Part shown: piece by piece, positions 23,731-32,925 of the stretch
Layout of the letters: every line of letters begins with the position of its first letter
Position numbering within the stretch: the first letter of the stretch is position 1
Assembly (NCBI GenBank): GCA_024641135.1
Contig: JAHEDS010000008.1
Location: 1-54,728 of the forward strand
Source of the DNA: Flavobacteriales bacterium
GTDB taxonomy: Bacteria; Bacteroidota; Bacteroidia; Flavobacteriales; Flavobacteriaceae
Reading direction: 5' to 3'
Length of the DNA stretch: 54,728 nucleotides
Notes under the pieces: model-generated
What the model saw: only the letters and a program-made list of their open reading frames with translations
Told to the model about the DNA's origin: nothing
The model's database searches: none
Position numbers and translations under genes: made by a program

Positions 23731-25032
23731 ATGACAGACAAGCCAAAAATAGGAAACTACCGTTACAGAATTTTAGCCCTTTTAATGTTTGCAACCACCA
23801 TTAATTATTTTGATAGAAGTATTATTGGTGTTATGGCTCCAACTTTAGAAAAAATGTTCGATTGGACTAATAAAGATTATGCCTATATCATGATATCATT
23901 TAAAGTGGCCTATGCTTTAGGAATGCTTTTTATGGGAGGTTTAATAGACCGCTTAGGCACAAAAAAAGGCTATATTGTTTCAATAGGAATTTGGAGTGTT
24001 TTTGGAATGTTACATGCAGTCGTTCGTCCAGGTTTTAGTGTTATAGGGTTTGCAGCAGCTAGATTTGGACTAGGGTTTGGTGAGTCTGGAAACTTTCCAG
24101 CAGCTATTAAAACAACGGCGGAATGGTTTCCTAAAAAAGACCGTGCTTTTGCTACCGGACTTTTTAATGCAGCTACAAGTATAGGAGCCATTGCAGCACC
24201 GTTTGTAGTTGGGTGGATAGTTCATGAAGACGGAAAAAATTGGCAGATTCCGTTTTTAATCACTGGATTGCTAAGTGCTATATGGGTGTTTTTATGGTTC
24301 AAAATGTATAAAAAACCTGAGGTTCATCCACATGTAACAAAAGAAGAATTAGCCTATATACAAAGTGATTCTGGTGAAGTAGAAAATGAAGATAAGTTAC
24401 CATGGAGTAAAGTTCTGAATAAAAAACAAACTTGGGCATTTGCCTTGGCTAAAACTACAGATGCCGTTTGGTGGTTCTATCTTTTCTGGGGGGCTAAATT
24501 TTTAGCAGACACTTTTGGTGTTAATATACATAATATTGCACTTCCATTTTTTGTCATTTATATTATGGCAGATGGGGGTAGTATTTTAGGAGGGTATCTT
24601 TCCGGTGTTTTTATCAGAAAGGGCTGGACTATTAATAAGGCAAGAAAAATCACATTATTAATCTGTGCGTTAATTATTTTGCCAGTTGCCATGGTAGCTA
24701 TTACAGATAATAAATGGTTAGCCATTTTCTTAATTGGACTTGGCGCCGCAGGACATCAAGCATGGTCGGCCAATATCTTTACATTGGCGTCAGATGTATT
24801 TCCTAAAAAAGCAACTGCTTCAGTTGTTGGTATAGGAGGTATGATTGGTGCTGTTGCAGGAATTGTAGCCGATGCAGCTTTAGGATCTGTGTTAGATCAA
24901 GCTGGTAATTCAGGATATTTTTGGGCGTTTCTTGTAGCTGGATCTTGTTATTTAATAATACTTGGATTTGTACATTTATTAATGCCTAAAATGACACCAT
25001 TAGATGAAAATTTAAATCAAATTGAAGCGTAA
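23731..25032 (+). CDS. MFS hexuronate transporter (ExuT-like)
   Basis: A 433-residue protein with about twelve membrane segments and the opening INYFDRSIIGVMAPTL, characteristic of the anion:cation symporter family that includes ExuT. GGLIDRLGTKKGY is the MFS loop 2-3 signature, and AARFGLGFGESGNFPAAIK lies in helix 4. It should carry galacturonate or its unsaturated forms across the inner membrane with protons. It sits in the uronate operon, which fixes the likely substrate class, though exact specificity (galacturonate, glucuronate or oligomers) is open. Confidence 0.9.
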   Translation: MTDKPKIGNYRYRILALLMFATTINYFDRSIIGVMAPTLEKMFDWTNKDYAYIMISFKVAYALGMLFMGGLIDRLGTKKGYIVSIGIWSVFGMLHAVVRPGFSVIGFAAARFGLGFGESGNFPAAIKTTAEWFPKKDRAFATGLFNAATSIGAIAAPFVVGWIVHEDGKNWQIPFLITGLLSAIWVFLWFKMYKKPEVHPHVTKEELAYIQSDSGEVENEDKLPWSKVLNKKQTWAFALAKTTDAVWWFYLFWGAKFLADTFGVNIHNIALPFFVIYIMADGGSILGGYLSGVFIRKGWTINKARKITLLICALIILPVAMVAITDNKWLAIFLIGLGAAGHQAWSANIFTLASDVFPKKATASVVGIGGMIGAVAGIVADAALGSVLDQAGNSGYFWAFLVAGSCYLIILGFVHLLMPKMTPLDENLNQIEA

Positions 25033-25071
25033 TCTTTTATTTAAAAGAGTGCAGTAAAGTTTAAAATTAGA

Positions 25072-26517
25072 ATGAAAAAACTAAATAGATTAAACCTTGG
25101 TTTAGAAGAAAAACTACCAATTAAAATTGTGCAGTTTGGAGAAGGAAATTTTTTAAGAGCGTTTATAGATTATGCCTTCCAGAAGTTAAATAAAAATGCA
25201 GGTTTTAATGGTGGAATTGCTGTAGTACAACCTATTGAAAGAGGTTTAATAAAGATGCTAAATGAGCAAGACGGATTGTATACTTTGTTCATGAAAGGTG
25301 TAAAAAAAGGAAAAGAAATACAAGATATCGAGCTTATTACTAATATTGTTAAAGGTGTCGATCCATATGCTAATTATGCTGATTATTTAAATTTAGCAAA
25401 AGAAGAGTCATTAGAATTTATTATTTCAAATACAACAGAAGCTGGAATTGCCTATGTTGAAAGCGATAAATACAATATGACGCCTCCAAGCTCATTTCCA
25501 GCAAAATTGACAGTTTTATTATATGAACGTTTTAAATATTTTAAAGGGGCTGAAGATAAAGGGTTAACCATAATTCCTTGTGAACTTATCAACCATAATT
25601 CTGAAACTTTAAAAGAAATTATTTTAAAGTATGTTGCAGATTGGAATTTAGGGAAGGATTTTAAAAATTGGTTGTTAGAAAGTAATGCATTTCATAGTAC
25701 GCTAGTAGATAGGATTGTGCCAGGATATCCAAAGGATGAAATAGAGTCATACAATAAACAATTAGATTATCAGGATAACCTTATTGTATCTGCCGAAGCA
25801 TTTTTGCTTTGGGTTATAGAAGGTGATGATAGACTTAAAGAAAAATTACCTTTCGAAAAAACAGGTTTGGATGTTAAAATTGTTGCTGATATGCAACCTT
25901 ATCGTACTAGAAAAGTACGCATATTAAATGGTGCTCATACAACAATGGTTCCTTTCTCTATTTTATATGGGAATGAGACTGTAAAAGAAACGGTTGATAA
26001 TGCCTTTACGGGAGAGTTTATAAATAGGGCCGTTTTTGATGAGATTATCGATACGCTTCAGATGGATAGAACAGAACTAAATAGCTTTGCAGAAGAAGTT
26101 TTAGACCGTTTTAGAAACCCATTTATTAAGCATAAACTATCAGATATAGCATTAAATTCGATTTCAAAATTTAAAGTCCGTGTTTTACCAAGTTTATTGG
26201 AATACATTAAAATTCATAATAATACACCTAAACATTTAACTTTTGGTTTTGCTTGTTTAATAAGGTTTTATAAAGGGGTTTGGAATGGTAATGCCTTACC
26301 TGTAAATGATAGCGATGACATCGTTAAGTTTTTTAAAGAAGCATGGAGTCAAAAGGATCTTAATACACTATCGAATACGGTTCTTAAAAACATCGATTTC
26401 TGGGGACAGGATTTAACCAAAATTTCAGGACTACAAAGAGCTATTACAATAGCCTTGGAAGAAATTGAATCAAATGGTATTGAAATTGGATTTACCAATT
26501 TTAGTCAAAAAATATAA
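25072..26517 (+). CDS. uxaB: Tagaturonate reductase (altronate oxidoreductase, UxaB)
   Basis: A 481-residue member of the mannitol dehydrogenase-like group. IVQFGEGNFLRAFIDYAFQ is the NAD-binding segment, ISNTTEAGI and the catalytic region KVRILNGAHTTMVP with Lys and Asn/His follow. It reduces D-tagaturonate from UxaC to D-altronate. Length agrees with the roughly 480 residues of UxaB. It is 39 bp after the transporter and 19 bp before uxaA. Confidence 0.94.
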   Translation: MKKLNRLNLGLEEKLPIKIVQFGEGNFLRAFIDYAFQKLNKNAGFNGGIAVVQPIERGLIKMLNEQDGLYTLFMKGVKKGKEIQDIELITNIVKGVDPYANYADYLNLAKEESLEFIISNTTEAGIAYVESDKYNMTPPSSFPAKLTVLLYERFKYFKGAEDKGLTIIPCELINHNSETLKEIILKYVADWNLGKDFKNWLLESNAFHSTLVDRIVPGYPKDEIESYNKQLDYQDNLIVSAEAFLLWVIEGDDRLKEKLPFEKTGLDVKIVADMQPYRTRKVRILNGAHTTMVPFSILYGNETVKETVDNAFTGEFINRAVFDEIIDTLQMDRTELNSFAEEVLDRFRNPFIKHKLSDIALNSISKFKVRVLPSLLEYIKIHNNTPKHLTFGFACLIRFYKGVWNGNALPVNDSDDIVKFFKEAWSQKDLNTLSNTVLKNIDFWGQDLTKISGLQRAITIALEEIESNGIEIGFTNFSQKI

Positions 26518-26536
26518 AATTAAAGACAAATAAGGC

Positions 26537-28150
26537 ATGTTGAAAAAATTGTTAAAAGTTCATCCTTCAGATAATGTAGCAGTGGCTTTAGTTAATTTAT
26601 TAGCAGGAGAAATTATAAATTTCAATAATGAAGATATTAAAATAATATCTGACGTTAAGGAAAAACATAAAATTTCACTTAATAAATTCAATACTGGCGA
26701 CAGGATTATTATGTATGGAGTGTTGGTAGGTAAGGCAGCTTCAGTAATTGAAAAAGGAGATGTGCTAACCGTTAACAATGTTAAGCATGAAAGTGAAAAG
26801 GTTTATAAAAAAACAGGAACAATAGGATGGACTCCTCCAGTTGTAGACAAGTGGAAAGAAAGAACTTTTTTAGGATATCACAGAGAAGACGGGCAGGTTG
26901 GAACCGAAAATGTATGGTTGTTTTTTCCTTTGGTGTTTTGTGAAAATAGAAATATTGAAATATTAAAAGAAGTTTTTGAAAACGAGCTTTTAAATAAGGA
27001 AGTGGATAAACGTCGTTTGTTATTACGTTCTTTAATTTCCAATCATTCAGAAGAGCAGGCAAACTCTGGACCTGCTTATGAAAGGGTTTTTAATAATGTA
27101 GATGTGAAATTTATTTCGCATGCCGGAGGTTGCGGAGGTATACGTCAAGATGCAGAATCTTTAGCTTTATTATTAGCGGGTTATGTAAATAATCCAAATG
27201 TTGCAGGAGCTACTGTGTTAAGTTTAGGGTGTCAAAATTTACAAATTCAAGGATTTAAGGAAGCTTTAAATAAAATAAACCCAAGTTTTGATAAACCATT
27301 ATTGATTTATGAGCAACAAAAAATGGGTACTGTCGATGAAATGCTGAATACCATTATTAAAGAATCGTATGAAGGTATTAAGGAGGCGAATAAAATAGAA
27401 CGTAAACCGGCACCATTATCAAAATTATCTATTGGTTTGGAATGCGGTGGTTCAGATGGGTTTTCTGGAATTTCTGCAAATCCAACGCTCGGACAAACAT
27501 CTGATTTAATTGTAGCACTTCAAGGTACTGCTGTATTGGCAGAGTTTCCTGAATTATGTGGTGTTGAGCAAGAACTTGCGAACAGATGTGTAGATGAAGA
27601 AAAGGCCAACAAGTTTTTAGAATTGATGAAAGCTTATGAAAAATCAGTTGTAGATGCAGGTTCAGGGTTTGATATGAATCCGTCACCAGGTAATATTAAA
27701 GATGGTTTAATTACCGATGCAATGAAATCAGCTGGAGCCGCTAAAAAAGGAGGGACTTCGCCAGTTGTGGATGTTTTGGATTATGGTGAATATTTATCAA
27801 AAACGGGATTTAATTTATTATGTACTCCTGGTAACGATGTTGAAAGCACTACAGCTATGGTTGGTTCAGGTGTAAATATCATTTTGTTCACTACAGGCTT
27901 AGGAACGCCAACAGGGAATCCAATTGTGCCTGTTATAAAAGTGTCTTCCAACACAGATTTAGCGGTTAGAATGCCCGATATTATTGATATTGAAACTGGT
28001 GCTATTATAAGAGGTGAAAAATCTATAGAAACAATGGCGGAAGAAATGCTTGAATTAATAATTCAGGTAGCTAGTGGTAAGGTAAAGACCAAAGCAGATA
28101 TTTTAAATCAGAATGATTTTATTCCTTGGAGACGCGGTGTTTCTTTGTAA
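26537..28150 (+). CDS. uxaA: Altronate dehydratase (UxaA)
   Basis: A 537-residue protein with the two-part layout of UxaA: an N-terminal SAF-like domain (about 1-95) and a large catalytic domain with FLGYHREDGQVGTEN, SHAGGCGGIRQD, LSLGCQNLQIQG, GLECGGSDGFSGISANP and VGSGVNIILFTTG. Conserved Cys residues in the GGCGG, GCQN and LECGGSD motifs suit an iron-dependent dehydratase. It turns altronate into KDG. It ends the operon; the stop is only five bases from the convergent LacI gene and no hairpin was seen between them. Confidence 0.95.
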   Translation: MLKKLLKVHPSDNVAVALVNLLAGEIINFNNEDIKIISDVKEKHKISLNKFNTGDRIIMYGVLVGKAASVIEKGDVLTVNNVKHESEKVYKKTGTIGWTPPVVDKWKERTFLGYHREDGQVGTENVWLFFPLVFCENRNIEILKEVFENELLNKEVDKRRLLLRSLISNHSEEQANSGPAYERVFNNVDVKFISHAGGCGGIRQDAESLALLLAGYVNNPNVAGATVLSLGCQNLQIQGFKEALNKINPSFDKPLLIYEQQKMGTVDEMLNTIIKESYEGIKEANKIERKPAPLSKLSIGLECGGSDGFSGISANPTLGQTSDLIVALQGTAVLAEFPELCGVEQELANRCVDEEKANKFLELMKAYEKSVVDAGSGFDMNPSPGNIKDGLITDAMKSAGAAKKGGTSPVVDVLDYGEYLSKTGFNLLCTPGNDVESTTAMVGSGVNIILFTTGLGTPTGNPIVPVIKVSSNTDLAVRMPDIIDIETGAIIRGEKSIETMAEEMLELIIQVASGKVKTKADILNQNDFIPWRRGVSL

Positions 28151-28155
28151 AATAA

Positions 28156-29196
28156 TTAATTTTTATTGAGAGCAAGCCTTCTGGATGAAGAATCTCTAAT
28201 ATGTAATTTTGGTGTCAAAACAATCTTTTTTTCAGTAGTAAAATCAGCACCGTTGTTCACTTGTTCTAAAAACACTTTTGCAGCTTGTTTGCCCATTTCA
28301 ACAGGAAATTGCTCAATTGAAGATATAGAAAGTTCCATAAATTCTGTGAAAGGCTCGTTACTAAACCCAACCACACAGCATTCTTCAGGGATTTTTACAC
28401 CTTGAGATTTTAATTCTTGAATCGCTCCTAAAGCACTCCAGTCACTTGAAGAGAAAATAGCATCTGGTGGATTTTTCATATTTAACAGTTGCTTGGTGGC
28501 CATTTTACCATCTTCTATACTACTTTTTATTTCTATAACTAGGTTATCATCAAATTCCAGCCCATTATCAATTAAGGCTTGTTTGTATCCTAAAAAGCGG
28601 TCTTTGAAAATATCAAATAATCTGTCATTTGATAAATGTGCTATTCTTTTACAGCCCTCATCAATAAGGTGCTTAGTGGCTTTATAACCAGCTTCAAAAT
28701 CGTTTACAGTTACAGAACTCACACCTTCAATATTTTTTTTTCTATCAAAAAATAATAGAGGAATTTTTTTAGCAAGTAATCTGTTAAAACTTGCATTTTT
28801 TTGAATACTGACATTAGAAATTGACATTAAAATACCATCTACTTGTGCATTTAATAAGGTATTAATATTTTCAATTTCCATGTTTTCATTATTGTTGGTT
28901 TGACAGATAATAACATGATACCCTTGTGCATAGAGCTCTTCTTCAATACCTCGGATAATAGATGCGAAAAAATTACTATCAATACGGGGAACAATGACGC
29001 CAACATTATAACTTTTGCCGCTTTTTAAAGCTTGTGCAAGTTTATTTTGTTTGTAATTCATTTTAGTAGCCGTTTCGTTTACTAGAATTCGAGTTTTTTC
29101 GCTAATTTTTGGATTATTGTTTAAAGCTCTTGAAACCGTTGCTGCAGTAATATTTAATTTCTTAGCTATATCGTAAATAGTAATTTTTGCACTCAT
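28156..29196 (-). CDS. LacI-family transcriptional regulator of the pectin locus
   Basis: A 346-residue protein with an N-terminal helix-turn-helix ITIYDIAKKLNITAATVSRA (about 5-24), the hinge helix KLAQALKSGKS, and a periplasmic-binding-protein-like effector domain (VGVIVPRIDSNFFASIIRG, then FDRKKNIEGVSSVTVNDFEAG). Its start is 87 bp from an operator at 29284, and six further copies precede the pectin genes, so it is the best candidate for the protein that binds them, including its own promoter. A pathway intermediate such as KDG or an unsaturated uronate would be the expected inducer, which is inference. It converges on uxaA. Confidence 0.92.
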   Translation of the reverse strand: MSAKITIYDIAKKLNITAATVSRALNNNPKISEKTRILVNETATKMNYKQNKLAQALKSGKSYNVGVIVPRIDSNFFASIIRGIEEELYAQGYHVIICQTNNNENMEIENINTLLNAQVDGILMSISNVSIQKNASFNRLLAKKIPLLFFDRKKNIEGVSSVTVNDFEAGYKATKHLIDEGCKRIAHLSNDRLFDIFKDRFLGYKQALIDNGLEFDDNLVIEIKSSIEDGKMATKQLLNMKNPPDAIFSSSDWSALGAIQELKSQGVKIPEECCVVGFSNEPFTEFMELSISSIEQFPVEMGKQAAKVFLEQVNNGADFTTEKKIVLTPKLHIRDSSSRRLALNKN

Positions 29197-29283
29197 TAAA
29201 AAATGTTCAAAATTTAATTGGTTAAAAATACATTATTATAATATTATATGATTTATAATTTTTTATAAATCCACATAAAAAAA

Positions 29284-29297
29284 TGCAATCGATTACA
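29284..29297. promoter_or_regulatory. LacI-type operator in front of the lacI gene
   Basis: TGCAATCGATTACA, one mismatch from the palindrome. On the minus strand a TATATTTA box lies two bases upstream, close to the -7 consensus. The position 87 bp before the regulator's start codon suggests autoregulation. Confidence 0.75.
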
Positions 29298-29559
29298 GGT
29301 AAATATAAACTATTAATTTGAGTTTTTTGGTGCTAGATATTAAAATTTATAAGTTTCTTATTTCAGTAATATTTATTTTTTATTATGATTATAGAAGGGA
29401 GTATAAAAACTATAATTAGTGATTACAATATAGTTAATCTTTTTTTGGTTTCAAATATGTTACTTTTTGTAGGATATTTAGTGGTTGAAGAGCATATTGA
29501 TAAATTATTTAGAGTCTAAATAAATAATGTAAAATGTTGTTTTGTTTATTTTTTTTCAC

Positions 29560-29567
29560 TAGGTTTG
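29560..29567 (+). promoter_or_regulatory. -7 promoter box of susC
   Basis: TAGGTTTG fits TAnnTTTG. A TTG at 29537-29539, with 20 bases between it and the box, is a candidate -33 element. The operator begins at the next base. Confidence 0.65.
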
Positions 29568-29581
29568 TGTAATCGATTACA
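29568..29581. promoter_or_regulatory. LacI-type operator in front of susC
   Basis: TGTAATCGATTACA, perfect palindrome, directly after the -7 box and 71 bp before the first possible SusC start codon. A repressor here would shut off susC, susD and the downstream DUF4957-like gene together. Confidence 0.85.
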
Positions 29582-29652
29582 ATTTTCAAATAAGATTTTA
29601 TTTTTATTTGCAGAAATAATTAAACTAAACTAACATTTAAACATTCGTTTCA

Positions 29653-32600
29653 ATGCAAAACTATTTCACGTTTAAGCTTCCTCGTTTTTTAAAAATGCGA
29701 TCAAGCCACAAAAAGAGCAATTACAGACTGATTTTACTAATCACTGTTTTTTGTTTGACTTTCTTAAATTCATTTGCGCAAAGTGTATCCGTAAGTGGTA
29801 CTATTTCAGAGGAAACTGGAATGCCATTGCCTGGTGTTAATATTTTAGAAAAGGGAACAAAAAATGGTGCCGTCACAGATTTTGACGGAAATTATTCAAT
29901 TAAAGTATCCAATGCGAATGCGGTATTGGTTATTAGTTATATTGGTTTTATTACACAAGAAATTAATGTAGGAGGTAAATCTACAATTAATGTGCAACTA
30001 AAGGCTAATTTAGAATCACTTGATGAAGTGGTAGTTATTGGTTATGGTACCGCTAAGAAGTCTGATTTAACAGGATCAGTTGTTACCATAGGAGGTGATG
30101 ATTTGAAAAAACAATCAATATCGAGTGTAGCAGAGGCCTTAACTGGTCGTTTGGCTGGTGTTCAAGTTACATCTACTGAAGGTTCTCCCGATGCCGAAAT
30201 TAATATTAGAGTGCGTGGAGGAGGTTCATTAACACAGGATAGTTCTCCATTAATTATTGTTGATGGATTTCCTGTAAATAGTATGAGTGATGTTTCACCA
30301 TCAGATATTCAAAATATATCGGTATTGAAAGATGCATCTTCTACGGCTATTTATGGTTCTAGAGGAGCAAACGGAGTTGTTATTATTACGACTAAAAGTG
30401 GTGTTGATGGTAAAATAACTGCAAACTTCAATTTGTTTTACGGGGTAAAAAAGATTGCTAAAACAATAGATGTTCAACAACCTGAAGATTTTGTGAAATG
30501 GCAATATGAATATGCGTTACTTGACAATCCAAACGATATAAGTTCTTATGAAAAATATTTTGGACAATGGCAGGATTATGATCAGTATATAGGGATGGTA
30601 GGAAATAATTGGCAAAAACAAATCTATGGCCAAATGGGAGAGGTTCAAAGTAGGGATCTAGCAATACGTGGTGGTTCAGAAAAATTGAATTTCAATTTTA
30701 ATTATGCTCATTATGACGAAAAAACAATTATGGTTGGTTCTGATTTTAAAAGAGATAACTTATCGTTTGCTTTGAAAAATAAGGCGAGCGATAAAATTGA
30801 TTTATCTTTTACTTTTCGTTATTCAGATACTGAGATAAATGGTGGTGGTGCTAATGAACAAAATGAAGTTTCTTCGGCAGATGCGCGTCTTAGACATAGT
30901 GTAGGGTATTCTCCAATTCCATTGCCAGGTTTAACAACCGATGATACTGATGAGGCACTTTCAAGTTATCTGGTTAATCCATTTGTTGCAGTAAATGACA
31001 ATCAGAGGTTAAAGCTTCGAAAAAATTTCAACATTCTTGGAAGCTTAAATTGGAAAATAATGGAAAACCTTCAATTCAGAACAGAGTTGGGGTTAGATAA
31101 TTATTATAACTTGGATTATCGTTTTTACGGTCGTTCAACATATTATGCAAGAAATAGACCGGCTGCTGAAAATCAAGGGTTACCTTCATTATTATTTAGT
31201 GACGAAAAAAGGGATCGTTTTAGAAATGCCAATACGTTTAATTACGATTTTAAAAAGATATTAGGAGAGGATCATAATTTAAAACTTCTCGTAGGTGAAG
31301 AAATGATAATTTCTAGGAATAATGAAATTACTACTGAAATTCAAGGATTTCCAAAGTTTTTCGATTTCGACACAGCAAGAAACTTAACAACACAAGGTGT
31401 TCCATTAACAGTTGATAATTATTACAGTCCAGATGATAAATTACTGTCATTTTTTGGACGTGCAACTTATGATTATAAAAACCGTTATTTGTTAACGGCC
31501 ACATATCGTGCCGATGGTTCGAGTAAATTTTTAGGCAATAACCAATGGGGTTATTTTCCATCAGCTGCATTTGGCTGGAAACTTTCTGAAGAAGGATTTT
31601 TAAAAGATGCATCTTGGATAGACCTACTTAAGCTTCGATTAAGTTATGGTGAAGCAGGTAATAATAATATCCCATCAGGGCAAACGGTTCAAAATTTTGA
31701 ATCAAAAACGACTACCTATATAAATGATGTGTCAAATTATTGGGCGGCATCAAGCACATTAGCGAACCCAGATTTAAAATGGGAAACAACAGTAACTCAA
31801 AATGTAGGTTTAGACTTCGATATTATGAGAGGTAGATTTACTGGTTCTATAGAAGCATATAAAAATGTTACTAAAGATTTATTAATTAATTTCCCTGTTC
31901 CAGGAACTGGTTATAATAGCCAATATAGAAATATGGGAGAAATTCAAAATACAGGTGTTGAAGCTTCTTTTAATATAGCCGCAATAAGTAAAAAAGATTA
32001 TGGTTTAAGTTTTGCCTTCAATATTGGCTTTAATAAAAATCGAATAAATTCCCTTGGGGTAATGGATGATTTTGGGGCTAATACCAATTGGGCATCAACA
32101 CAAATTGGAGATGATTATGTTGTAAGGGTTGGTGAGCCATTAGGTTTAATGTATGGTTACCAAAATGATGGCCGATATGAAGTTTCAGACTTTGATTTTG
32201 ATTCAGCTACTGGAACTTATACGTTAAAATCTGGTGTTGTAGATAATAGTGCTGTTGTTGGTCAGGTTATGCCTGGAATGCTTAAATTAAAAGACATTAA
32301 TAATGATGGTATTGTAGATGTAAATGATAATACGGTTATTGGAAATTCTAACCCAAAGAATACAGGTGGTTTTATAATAAACGCTTTTGCACATGGATTT
32401 GATTTTTCGGCGGCATTTAACTGGAGCGTTGGAAATGATATTTACAATGCAAATAAAATTGAGTTTACTACTTCGAATCCAAATGGGCAATATAGAAATT
32501 TAAGTACGATAATGTCTGATGGTAATAGATGGACTAATTTAGATCCAGGATCTGGGCAATTAGTAACCGATCCAACGCAATTAGCTGCTATTAATGCAAA

Positions 32601-32907
32601 CACGACTATGTGGTCACCATACATGCAAAGATTTGTCTTTAGTGACTGGGCTGTTGAAGACGGTTCTTTTTTAAGATTAAATACATTGACTATAGGTTAT
32701 ACTGCTCCAGAATCTATAGTTTCTCAAATTGGTGTATCAAAACTAAGATTCTACCTAACAGCTAATAATGTTTTCATTATTACAAACTATTCTGGACTCG
32801 ATCCTGAGGTTTCTACAAGAAGAAAAACGCCTCTTACACCGGGAGTGGATTATTCACCATTTCCGCGTAGCAGACAATTAGTCTTTGGTTTAAACCTGAA
32901 TTTTTAA
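29653..32907 (+). CDS. susC: SusC-like TonB-dependent outer-membrane transporter
   Basis: A 1084-residue protein with a signal peptide ending LTFLNSFAQ (start at 29653, or at the ATG 29695, which would leave a more ordinary signal). Residues about 46-128 are a carboxypeptidase-regulatory-like domain (VSGTISEETGMPLPGVNI), followed by a plug starting DEVVVIGYGTAKKSDLTGS and a beta-barrel ending FGLNLNF with the terminal Phe expected for BAM insertion. With SusD it imports oligosaccharides, here presumably oligogalacturonides. An operator and -7 box lie just upstream; susD follows after 18 bp. Confidence 0.95.
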   Translation: MQNYFTFKLPRFLKMRSSHKKSNYRLILLITVFCLTFLNSFAQSVSVSGTISEETGMPLPGVNILEKGTKNGAVTDFDGNYSIKVSNANAVLVISYIGFITQEINVGGKSTINVQLKANLESLDEVVVIGYGTAKKSDLTGSVVTIGGDDLKKQSISSVAEALTGRLAGVQVTSTEGSPDAEINIRVRGGGSLTQDSSPLIIVDGFPVNSMSDVSPSDIQNISVLKDASSTAIYGSRGANGVVIITTKSGVDGKITANFNLFYGVKKIAKTIDVQQPEDFVKWQYEYALLDNPNDISSYEKYFGQWQDYDQYIGMVGNNWQKQIYGQMGEVQSRDLAIRGGSEKLNFNFNYAHYDEKTIMVGSDFKRDNLSFALKNKASDKIDLSFTFRYSDTEINGGGANEQNEVSSADARLRHSVGYSPIPLPGLTTDDTDEALSSYLVNPFVAVNDNQRLKLRKNFNILGSLNWKIMENLQFRTELGLDNYYNLDYRFYGRSTYYARNRPAAENQGLPSLLFSDEKRDRFRNANTFNYDFKKILGEDHNLKLLVGEEMIISRNNEITTEIQGFPKFFDFDTARNLTTQGVPLTVDNYYSPDDKLLSFFGRATYDYKNRYLLTATYRADGSSKFLGNNQWGYFPSAAFGWKLSEEGFLKDASWIDLLKLRLSYGEAGNNNIPSGQTVQNFESKTTTYINDVSNYWAASSTLANPDLKWETTVTQNVGLDFDIMRGRFTGSIEAYKNVTKDLLINFPVPGTGYNSQYRNMGEIQNTGVEASFNIAAISKKDYGLSFAFNIGFNKNRINSLGVMDDFGANTNWASTQIGDDYVVRVGEPLGLMYGYQNDGRYEVSDFDFDSATGTYTLKSGVVDNSAVVGQVMPGMLKLKDINNDGIVDVNDNTVIGNSNPKNTGGFIINAFAHGFDFSAAFNWSVGNDIYNANKIEFTTSNPNGQYRNLSTIMSDGNRWTNLDPGSGQLVTDPTQLAAINANTTMWSPYMQRFVFSDWAVEDGSFLRLNTLTIGYTAPESIVSQIGVSKLRFYLTANNVFIITNYSGLDPEVSTRRKTPLTPGVDYSPFPRSRQLVFGLNLNF

Positions 32908-32925
32908 TTAAACATTTATTAGAAG

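Larger units (their letters stand above)
29197..29652. other. Divergent lacI/susC control region
   Basis: 456 bp without a convincing gene. It holds two full operators (29284-29297 near lacI, 29568-29581 near susC), a right half-site TGATTACA at 29420-29427, and a -7 box for susC at 29560-29567. A 44-codon frame (29385-29519) begins MIIEGSIKTIISDY; it has no recognisable family and the surrounding DNA is very AT-rich, so it may be chance. Operator centres are 284 bp apart, which would permit looping between the two promoters. Confidence 0.7.

Noticed and set aside
25037-25052. TCTTTTATTTAAAAGA palindrome after the MFS gene
   Set aside because: Short AT-only stem without a T-run; uxaB clearly continues the operon.
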